From NCBI GenBank assembly GCA_937877765.1, contig CALGBN010000567.1, positions 1 through 8,846 on the forward strand: DNA of 8,846 bases. Reading direction: 5' to 3'. Shown here in pieces: positions 1-5,804 of this stretch (within the stretch, counting starts at the first letter, position 1; each line of letters opens with the position of its first letter). The notes beneath the pieces are model-generated. The model saw only the letters and a list, made by a program, of their open reading frames with translations. It made no database searches and was not told the DNA's origin. The position numbers and the translations under genes were made by a program. Source of the DNA: Candidatus Bathyarchaeota archaeon. Lineage in GTDB: Archaea; Thermoproteota; Bathyarchaeia; TCS64.

Positions 1-1500
1 CTGAACGTGGACGCAGGCACCATGAACCCCTACATCCACGGGGAAGTATTCGTACTCGACGACGGCTACGAGGCAGACATGGACTTAGGCACCTACGAAA
101 GGTTCCTAAAAGGACCATTCTCACGACTCAACAACGTAACCAGTGGACAGGTCTACCAAGAAGTAATCAAGAAAGAACGCGAAGGCGGATACCTAGGACG
201 ATGTGTTCAGATTATCCCCCATGTCACTGATGAGATACAGAGACGCATAAGACTCGTAGACGAGGCATATGACGCTGATATTGTGCTGGTTGAGATAGGG
301 GGCACCGTGGGTGACATCGAGGGGCTTCCTTTCCTTGAAGCCATCAGGCAATTGAAGAACGAAGAGGACCGTGAGGACACATTATTCGTGCACTTGACTC
401 TTGTTCCTGTTTTGAATGCTGTTGGTGAGCCTAAGACCAAGCCGACTCAACACAGCGTCAAAGAACTTAGAGCTATTGGTTTGGATCCTGATTTAATTGT
501 AGCTCGTACCGAGTTTGGTAGACTGGATTCTGCTACAAAGGTTAAGATCGCGAATACTTGTAGCGTTGAGACGCAAGCTGTGTTCAGCAGCATTAATGTT
601 CCTACTCTCTATGAGTTGCCATTAGAGCTTGAGGACCAGAACATGGGTGATGTCATCTGTGATTATCTTGGATTAGAAAAACGGAAACCAGACTGGGCTG
701 AGTGGAACCAGATGGTTCGTACCTACAAGGAGCCCACCGATGTTGTCAAGATTGCCATGTGTGGAAAATACGCCGAACTCGCTGATTGTTATGTAAGCGT
801 AAACGAGGCGCTACGTCACAGTGCGGCAAAGTCTGGATGCAAAGTGCAGATTGACTGGATCGAGACCGAGGTATTTGAGGATGACATCAAGCAAGCAAAG
901 ATACTGGACACGTATGATGGCGTCATTGTGCCCGGAGGCTTCGGTTTAAGAGGCGCAGAGGGTAAGATTATCGCCATCAACAGAGCCAGAACACATGACA
1001 CACCATTCCTAGGCATCTGTTATGGGTTTCAGTTAGCTACAGTAGAGTATGCAAGAAACATGGCTGGATTTGAAGGAGCCCATAGCACTGAATGCGTACC
1101 AGAGACTCCTCACCCGGTTATTGATTTGCTTCCCGAGCAGAAAGCCATCAGTGAGATGGGTGGCACCATGAGGCTCGGTGCCAATAAGGTCGAGGTTGAT
1201 GATGGTTCACTAGCTGCAACGCTCTATGGTTCAACAAACATCAGAGAGCGTCACAGGCACAGGTGGGAGGTAAACGAGGAATACTATGATGCCTTGGAGA
1301 AGGCAGGGGCTCATTTCACTGCTGTTAGCAAGGAGAAGAAACTAAAGGAGATACTTGAGCTACCTGACAGGTACTTCTTCTTGGCGACCCAGTTCCACCC
1401 AGAGTTCAAGTCAAGACCATGGGAACCAAGCCCACCCTACTATGGCTTTGTAAAGGCTGCCTATGATAAAAAAATGGGCAAACCTAAGCCTGAATTCTAA
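1..1500 (+). CDS. pyrG: CTP synthase, 5'-truncated by window edge
   Basis: ATP-dependent amination of UTP to CTP using glutamine nitrogen, the last step of de novo pyrimidine nucleotide synthesis; cytosolic. The reading frame is open from base 1, so the gene begins upstream. By comparison with E. coli PyrG about 45 residues are missing, including the P-loop-like GGVVSSLGKG region. Visible numbering starts at base 1. The synthetase domain occupies about residues 1-235: HGEVFVLDDG, the Mg-binding aspartate in DMDLGTYERF, and the Mg-binding glutamate in GGTVGDIEG. The class I glutaminase domain occupies about 250-499: VPGGFG, the nucleophile Cys340 in GICYGFQ, RHRHRWEVN, and the His466/Glu468 dyad in QFHPEF. 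All catalytic residues are present. Two small departures from the usual sequence are CYGFQ for CLGMQ/CLGFQ and DIEG for DIES. It ends in TAA, 3 bases before the stop of the convergent amidohydrolase. Confidence 0.97.
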   Translation: MNVDAGTMNPYIHGEVFVLDDGYEADMDLGTYERFLKGPFSRLNNVTSGQVYQEVIKKEREGGYLGRCVQIIPHVTDEIQRRIRLVDEAYDADIVLVEIGGTVGDIEGLPFLEAIRQLKNEEDREDTLFVHLTLVPVLNAVGEPKTKPTQHSVKELRAIGLDPDLIVARTEFGRLDSATKVKIANTCSVETQAVFSSINVPTLYELPLELEDQNMGDVICDYLGLEKRKPDWAEWNQMVRTYKEPTDVVKIAMCGKYAELADCYVSVNEALRHSAAKSGCKVQIDWIETEVFEDDIKQAKILDTYDGVIVPGGFGLRGAEGKIIAINRARTHDTPFLGICYGFQLATVEYARNMAGFEGAHSTECVPETPHPVIDLLPEQKAISEMGGTMRLGANKVEVDDGSLAATLYGSTNIRERHRHRWEVNEEYYDALEKAGAHFTAVSKEKKLKEILELPDRYFFLATQFHPEFKSRPWEPSPPYYGFVKAAYDKKMGKPKPEF

Positions 1501-1503
1501 AAA

Positions 1504-3117
1504 TTATTTTTCGTAGACTATTTTTCCGTCTACGATTGTTTTGAGGACTTGGATGTCTTTGATTTCCTCATGTGGGATCGTTAAGATATCCCTGTCGAGT
1601 ACAATCAAGTCAGCAAGTTTACCAACCTCAAGACTACCCAACTTATCCTCATCCTTACCCAGATACGCGCCATTCCACGTGTAGACTCTGATAGCTTCCA
1701 TTGGAGTGATACTTTCCTCCGGGCTCACAACCTGTCCGTTACTGGATTTACGGGTCACAGCCTCGTAAATCTGGACAAAGGGGCTATAGTAAGTTACTGG
1801 GCAGTCACTGTTGCCACCAGCGATAATCCCCATCTCCTGCATGGTCTTATGCGGATGTAGCCATCTTGCTCTTTCTGGTCCAAAGTTCTCCGCGTACTGG
1901 TCCCCGAGACCATACATGTAACCGATGCTACTGCTTGGAGTGACTCCTAGTTCCTTAATGCGTTTCAGTTGTTTAGGTGTACATAGACTGTTGTGTTCGA
2001 TCCTGTGCCTCATATCTGGGACTGGATTCTGTTTCTGAGCTGCCTCGATAGCGTCCAATGCGGCGTCCACGCCTCGGTCACCGATGCTGTGGATGCTTAC
2101 CCTGATTCCAGCGTTATGCGCCTGCAAGACTTGTTTGTTGATGATCTCGGGTTCGGTCATCCAGAGTCCAAGACCACAAGTGCCCCTATGCTGATTCTCA
2201 TAGACACAGCATGTGCCTCCTGCACCTGAGCCATCACCCATTATCTTGATGCTCATTACTCCAAGCCAGTCATCACCGAAGCCGCTCTCGATGCCTGCAA
2301 GCTCTAAGGCGCTCAGTACGTCACTGGTTTCTTCCCTAGTGATACTAACCATGAGCCGCATCCGGACCTGCCTTATCCCTTCGTCAAGTAGCTGCTTGTA
2401 TGCCCTTATCCCATTCTTATGACCACTAGCGTTGTGAGTGCTCGTGACGCCCCACTCGCTAAACTGAGCCACAACATCCTTGTAACTCTCCCTAAGCGCC
2501 TCTACGCTGTACTCTGGAATATGATCCCTTACTACCCCTGTAGCGTTCTCATAAAGAAGCCCTGTTAGTTCTCCTTTCTCGTTGCGCTCCATCTCACCCC
2601 CCGGTGGATCAGGAGTGTCATCAGTTACCCCCACTACCTCGAATGCTTTACTATTCACCAATGCTTGATGCCCTGTGTCTGATACTATGAACACAGGGTT
2701 CTCTGGAGCTACCTCGTCTAGCTCCCAACGGGTGATATGTCTGTTTTCTTCAAGTTTACTGTCGTTGAAGTTGGCTCCTCTAACCCATTCTCCGGGTCCG
2801 AGTTCCTCGGCTTTTGCTTTTATTAGATCTAGTATCTCGGGTATGTTTTTGATAGGTGGTGCTCTGCAGTCTATCTCTAGGTTTCTTGCCGCGATGTGGC
2901 TTGGGTGGGTGTGGCTGTCGATGATGCCCGGCATCACTGTCTTGCCTTTGAGGTCTATGATCTTGGTTTCTGGTCCAGCGAGCTGTTTGATCTCCTCGGT
3001 GGTTCCTACTGCTTCGATCTTGTTTCGATAAATTGCGATGGCTTCAACTACTCGGTCATCAGGGTCAACCGTGATGATTTTCCCTTTGATTAAACACATA
3101 TCAGCATATATTGCCAA
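1504..3117 (-). CDS. YtcJ-like metal-dependent amidohydrolase (Amidohydro_3 type)
   Basis: Predicted metal-dependent hydrolase of the amidohydrolase superfamily, YtcJ/NfdA-like branch (usual length about 530-550 aa; here 537). Members cleave amides, N-formyl groups or cyclic amides; the substrate here cannot be read from sequence. Seen: a β-sandwich start (GKIITVD…DLKGKTVMPGIIDSHTH) with metal-binding His69/His71, GHQALVNSKA with His150, KIMGDGSGAG with Lys291 and Asp295 (family form KxxxDGS), HSIGDRG with His343, RIEH ending at His375, and NSDCP with Asp438. The C-terminal KLGSLEVGKLADLIVLDRD closes the sandwich. A local Cys cluster (303, 304, 314) follows the DGS motif. No signal peptide, so it is probably cytosolic. 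The start used is TTG at 3117, because it keeps the AD-x-x-L-x-x-GKI opening common in the family. An in-frame ATG at 3099 (residue 7) is the alternative; neither has a clear Shine-Dalgarno. Confidence 0.9.
   Translation of the reverse strand: MAIYADMCLIKGKIITVDPDDRVVEAIAIYRNKIEAVGTTEEIKQLAGPETKIIDLKGKTVMPGIIDSHTHPSHIAARNLEIDCRAPPIKNIPEILDLIKAKAEELGPGEWVRGANFNDSKLEENRHITRWELDEVAPENPVFIVSDTGHQALVNSKAFEVVGVTDDTPDPPGGEMERNEKGELTGLLYENATGVVRDHIPEYSVEALRESYKDVVAQFSEWGVTSTHNASGHKNGIRAYKQLLDEGIRQVRMRLMVSITREETSDVLSALELAGIESGFGDDWLGVMSIKIMGDGSGAGGTCCVYENQHRGTCGLGLWMTEPEIINKQVLQAHNAGIRVSIHSIGDRGVDAALDAIEAAQKQNPVPDMRHRIEHNSLCTPKQLKRIKELGVTPSSSIGYMYGLGDQYAENFGPERARWLHPHKTMQEMGIIAGGNSDCPVTYYSPFVQIYEAVTRKSSNGQVVSPEESITPMEAIRVYTWNGAYLGKDEDKLGSLEVGKLADLIVLDRDILTIPHEEIKDIQVLKTIVDGKIVYEK
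1511..1535 (+). terminator. Hairpin plus T-rich stretch after pyrG, inside the convergent gene
   Basis: A perfect 8-bp inverted repeat (tcgtagac at 1511-1518, gtctacga at 1528-1535) with a 9-base loop starts 10 bases after the pyrG stop. It is followed by ttgtttt at 1536-1542, and a TTTTT tract at 1507-1511 overlaps its 5' foot. On the opposite strand a TTTTT tract (1503-1499) follows the amidohydrolase stop. The hairpin lies inside the last codons of the amidohydrolase (VDGKIVYE), so it may be partly a by-product of coding. Archaeal termination relies mainly on U tracts, so the tracts may matter more than the stem. The function is inferred. Confidence 0.4.
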
Positions 3118-3148
3118 ATTAGTTCACACAAGAAATACACGTTTACTG

Positions 3149-3157
3149 GTTAAAAGA
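3149..3157 (-). promoter_or_regulatory. Candidate TATA box for the amidohydrolase gene
   Basis: On the minus strand tcttttaac is centred about 36 bases before the TTG at 3117. With the usual archaeal spacing of about 26 bases from TATA centre to start of transcription, the RNA would begin near 3127 and carry a leader of about 10 bases to TTG (about 28 to the ATG at 3099). This would place the structured element at 3161-3218 upstream of the transcript. The motif match is modest. Confidence 0.3.
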
Positions 3158-3160
3158 CAT

Positions 3161-3218
3161 GCCCGCGGATGGGGGATGGTGGGCTGAATCACCGGTTGGA
3201 CTGGTGAACACCATTCCC
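3161..3218. other. Stacked hairpin element in spacer, function unknown
   Basis: The 171-base spacer between capA and the amidohydrolase gene contains a two-part stem. The outer stem pairs ggggatggtg (3172-3181) with caccattccc (3209-3218): 10 pairs, one of them G·U on the + strand. The inner stem pairs tcaccgg (3189-3195) with ctggtga (3201-3207): 7 pairs, one G·U, with a 5-base loop ttgga. An asymmetric internal loop separates them (ggctgaa at 3182-3188 against one a at 3208). A competing 6-pair stem (gcccgc 3161-3166 with gtgggc 3179-3184) would exclude the outer stem. It does not fold as a tRNA, and I see no convincing box C/D pair. It could be a small RNA, a 3'-UTR or leader structure, or a dispersed palindromic repeat; strand and role are unresolved. 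Confidence 0.4.
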
Positions 3219-3253
3219 AGCCAACAACGGACACGAGTATCTAAAAGGATTTG

Positions 3254-3272
3254 TTGTCCCACATCGGGACAA
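3254..3272 (-). terminator. Hairpin and T tract downstream of capA
   Basis: A perfect 7-bp inverted repeat (ttgtccc 3254-3260, gggacaa 3266-3272) with a 5-base loop lies 16 bases after the capA stop on the minus strand. It is followed on that strand by caaatccttttag, giving a short T tract at about 3247-3243. The placement fits transcript termination or 3'-end protection for capA. On the + strand no T tract follows, so a minus-strand role is more likely. Confidence 0.45.
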
Positions 3273-3288
3273 ACACGTATCTGGATTG

Positions 3289-4599
3289 TTATAGCTGGAC
3301 GCTACCTACATTATCCTTTATCTTTATCTCTGTCCCGTAGGGCTTCGACAGCTTCTTGATGATACCAAGTATCTTCTTCCCATAATCAGGGTCAGCAAGC
3401 ATAGGACGACCACGCTGACTACGCAGCTTCTTCATCCCTAGCTCAACAGGATAAAGCTCCAAAGATGCCAACTCATCATCCTTGAACTCCATCCTTGGCA
3501 TCACACTGATCCAGTACTTCTCATCATCCGTAAACCATTTGTGCTCAGGGTAACCCGGCGTAGGCTTCGCCTGTTGACGCGCATCATAAGCATCAGAAAC
3601 CACCCCACTATAGGGATCCAACTTATATCTTTCATAGAAATCAGCCGGCATCTTGTAGGGGGTCTCGTTCTGGAAAATAAAGTTCCCCAGACTATAGAAG
3701 ATGGGCTTTCCATCCCTAATCTCTATACCCCTCATGGCGTGATGACCATGCCCAATGAAACAATGAGCGCCCTCATCAATAGCAGCCCGAGCGAACTCCT
3801 CGATAAACTCCGCAGGCTGCTCACTATCACGTAACAACCCCTCGTGAGCGTGAAGCGTAAACAAAACCCAGTCCGCCTGCTTCGCGGCGTCCCTGATGGA
3901 ATCAAGGTTTTCCTTCATATCTCCGGGATGAGCCTGAGTCCGCATACCCGGATTATCCCCTGCTCTGAACTTGGTTCGATTAAAGTAATAGGAATCCTCC
4001 TCCTGAACAACATCCGGTAGGTTCAACTCCTTCTCCACTTGTTTGAGCTTCTCAATGGTCTCAGGCTTTGCCTCAAACCATGATAGATACCTTAACGGGT
4101 TCAGTCCGGGTCTTCCCTTCATATCTCTGCGCTGGTGTCCTGCTCTACCAAAGTTTGCAAAGGTGCTGCAAGCGCTTATCAGTGCTACTCGTCCGTTGCT
4201 TGTAGAATGATAACATGGAGCCCTTGCTTCGGCAAGGTTCTTACCGGTACCCGCGTATGGCACATCGAGTTTTTTCAGATGTTCGATGGTACTGAATAAA
4301 CCACCGTACATATAGTCGAGGCTGTGGTTGTTGGCGGTGCTGAATATATCGAAACCCATCCAGAGTAGATCCTCCAGTATGCTGGGCTCAGCCCGTGTGT
4401 AGGTTCCACCGCATTCGGCTGCGGGGTAACAGGTTGGTCCGTAGTCGTGGAGGTTCATCTCTAGGTTTGTGAACGCGCAGTCTACGCCCCTAATGAGGGT
4501 GAGAAGTCTCATATACTGGGGCTCCGAGTGGACGCTTTGTTTGAGGGTGATGAGTGAGTCTCCTGTGGCTACTAGGCTAAACTCTTTCAATCTTATCAC
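3289..4599 (-). CDS. CapA-family (PGA_cap) metallophosphatase-like protein, cytosolic
   Basis: Belongs to the CapA/PGA_cap fold, a calcineurin-like metallophosphoesterase relative best known from bacterial poly-γ-glutamate capsule synthesis. Family motifs in order: ATGDSL (Gly13-Asp14), TNLEMNL (Asn45, Glu47), STANNHSLDY (Asn90, Asn91, His92), LHAHEG (His250, His252), GHGHHAMRGIE (His284-His287) and GKPIFYSLGNF (Asn306). All likely metal-site residues are present. Between ANNH and the HxH motif sits a long insertion (about 150-235) with GRPGLNPLR, as I recall from the larger CapA-like proteins of about 430-450 aa. The N terminus is hydrophilic, with no signal peptide or membrane anchor, unlike classical CapA, so a role in a surface polymer is doubtful. 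The start is GTG; ATG is read there only out of frame. A TATA box lies 25 bases upstream. No capB or capC genes are nearby. Substrate unknown. Confidence 0.88.
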   Translation of the reverse strand: MIRLKEFSLVATGDSLITLKQSVHSEPQYMRLLTLIRGVDCAFTNLEMNLHDYGPTCYPAAECGGTYTRAEPSILEDLLWMGFDIFSTANNHSLDYMYGGLFSTIEHLKKLDVPYAGTGKNLAEARAPCYHSTSNGRVALISACSTFANFGRAGHQRRDMKGRPGLNPLRYLSWFEAKPETIEKLKQVEKELNLPDVVQEEDSYYFNRTKFRAGDNPGMRTQAHPGDMKENLDSIRDAAKQADWVLFTLHAHEGLLRDSEQPAEFIEEFARAAIDEGAHCFIGHGHHAMRGIEIRDGKPIFYSLGNFIFQNETPYKMPADFYERYKLDPYSGVVSDAYDARQQAKPTPGYPEHKWFTDDEKYWISVMPRMEFKDDELASLELYPVELGMKKLRSQRGRPMLADPDYGKKILGIIKKLSKPYGTEIKIKDNVGSVQL

Positions 4600-4617
4600 A
4601 TTGTAGTGTTTTCTGTC

Positions 4618-4630
4618 GGTTTAAAAAACC
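4618..4630 (-). promoter_or_regulatory. TATA-box promoter of capA-like gene, probably leaderless
   Basis: On the minus strand ggttttttaaacc contains a TATA-like core centred near 4624, about 25 bases before the GTG start at 4599. That matches the usual archaeal TATA-to-start spacing, so transcription would begin at or next to the start codon. No Shine-Dalgarno is visible upstream of the GTG, which agrees with a leaderless mRNA. Confidence 0.5.
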
Positions 4631-4679
4631 GCGTATTAACAGTCCCAGTCATAAAGCCAGATCAAAACTAGTTGAAAAA

Positions 4680-4733
4680 CAGTAAAAGAATGATATAAGC
4701 AATCATTAATCAAAAATGATCAAAAGGAAAGGA
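4680..4733 (-). terminator. T-rich termination region after asd
   Basis: Directly after the asd stop the minus strand runs through repeated T tracts (cctttccttttgatcatttttg, then tcttttac and ctgttttt further on). A weak 6-bp AT-rich inverted repeat lies at 4702-4707/4715-4720. Closely spaced U tracts are the typical archaeal termination signal, so the thr operon most likely ends here, before the separate capA promoter. Confidence 0.5.
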
Positions 4734-5804
4734 TTAGAGTAAGCCCTTAACCAAGAGATACTCCGCTGAGAGAACAGCTCCCCCACCAGCGCCTTTCTCA
4801 AGATTATCACTAGTCAAAACATAGCTTACACCATTCTCCCAGAGCTTGTTCCCCCTGAGCCTACCCACTAGAGTAACCATCTGTGGATACTCACCATGCC
4901 TCTTTGGCTGTGGCATATCATCTTCTAAAACGATTATAGGCTGCTCAGCAGCTGATGGTAGCTCGAGTTCCTGTGCCTCTGACTTATACCCGTTGAGTTT
5001 ATCCCGGACATCATCGATTGATGCTTGCTCCTTTAAGCCAAGATGCACTGCCTCTGTATGACCAATCTCAACATCAACCCTTGTACAGGTGGCGTGAACA
5101 TTGATCTCAGCATCAATCAATTTACCATTAACCATGGAGCCTAGAATCTTGTTGGTCTCCTTAACCACCTTTCCCTCTTCTCCCTCAATCAACGGAATAA
5201 CATTCTTCACCGCATTCAATCTATACTCTGAATCGGCTCTGAGTCCTTTTTCACCTGCTCCGCTAAGACTCTGCATACTCACCATACTGAGGATATTCAC
5301 TCCGTAGGCGTCCATCAAAGGCTTCAAGGTAGTAACCAAGCCTACCGTTGTGCAGTTTGGTCCCGGTATAACGTATCCATTCCAGCCTCTTTTCTCCCTC
5401 TGTAATGGGATCATCGCGGTGTGACTCGGGTTCACATCAGGGAGTAGCACTGGTGTATCCGGCTCATAGCGATACGCCGAGGCGGTGCTGATGACCGGAA
5501 TATGTTCAGCGAACTTGGCTTCCTGTACCTTGGCGACTTCAGATGGTAATGCGCTGAATGCAACATCATAGTCTCTTGGATCTACGTGGTCTGCACCTAC
5601 TACCTTCATCTTCATGACCTCCTCTGGGGGCATCGATCTGAAGAATGGGGCCGCCTGTGTTGCTTCTCTATAGGTTTTCATGTGGCTTCGTTCTGATGCT
5701 GATAGGCATCCTATCTCAAACCATGGGTGTTTTGCTGTGAATTCCACTATGTTTTGTCCGGCTGCGCCGGTTGCTCCTATTATTACTGCTCTTTTCTTGC
5801 TCAT
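4734..5804 (-). CDS. asd: Aspartate-semialdehyde dehydrogenase, archaeal/fungal type
   Basis: NADPH-dependent reduction of aspartyl-4-phosphate to aspartate-4-semialdehyde, the branch compound for threonine, methionine and lysine; cytosolic. Seen: an N-terminal Rossmann nucleotide site GATGAAGQ (10-17), catalytic Cys151 in PGPNCTT, SLSGAGEKG (179-187), the catalytic His249 in GHTEAV, and a C-terminal GAGGGAVLSAEYL. The length of 356 aa is normal for this subtype. The motif I would expect as RVPV before the catalytic histidine reads RVDV, a Pro to Asp change. The same family contains archaeal malonyl-CoA reductases, but placement directly after aspartate kinase and with thrB-thrC argues for Asd. 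ATG start; it overlaps the kinase stop by 4 bases (ATGA), with GAGG at 5817-5814 nine bases upstream, so translation is probably coupled. Last gene of the operon. Confidence 0.94.
   Translation of the reverse strand: MSKKRAVIIGATGAAGQNIVEFTAKHPWFEIGCLSASERSHMKTYREATQAAPFFRSMPPEEVMKMKVVGADHVDPRDYDVAFSALPSEVAKVQEAKFAEHIPVISTASAYRYEPDTPVLLPDVNPSHTAMIPLQREKRGWNGYVIPGPNCTTVGLVTTLKPLMDAYGVNILSMVSMQSLSGAGEKGLRADSEYRLNAVKNVIPLIEGEEGKVVKETNKILGSMVNGKLIDAEINVHATCTRVDVEIGHTEAVHLGLKEQASIDDVRDKLNGYKSEAQELELPSAAEQPIIVLEDDMPQPKRHGEYPQMVTLVGRLRGNKLWENGVSYVLTSDNLEKGAGGGAVLSAEYLLVKGLL

Noticed and set aside
2675..3031. 118-codon + strand reading frame antisense to the amidohydrolase
   Set aside because: Serine/leucine-rich composition typical of an antisense shadow; the minus-strand protein has the conserved metal site.
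3155..3225. tRNA or box C/D RNA in the spacer
   Set aside because: No acceptor stem or T-loop consensus on either strand; a CTGA is present but no matching RTGATGA C box at a suitable distance.
3159..3359. Possible 66-codon + strand reading frame across the spacer
   Set aside because: No Shine-Dalgarno, no recognisable domain, antisense overlap with the capA end, and its spacer part is explained by the hairpin sequence.
3289..4599. Poly-γ-glutamate capsule locus
   Set aside because: Only the CapA-like fold is present, without export signal or membrane anchor, and no capB or capC homologue is in the window.
4670..4706. 12-codon hydrophobic reading frame on the minus strand (MIAYIILLLFFN)
   Set aside because: Too short and with no Shine-Dalgarno; hydrophobic residues are expected from the T-rich termination region.
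4734..5804. Malonyl-CoA reductase instead of Asd
   Set aside because: Operon context with aspartate kinase, thrB and thrC and the intact Cys/His pair favour Asd; no carbon-fixation genes are seen.
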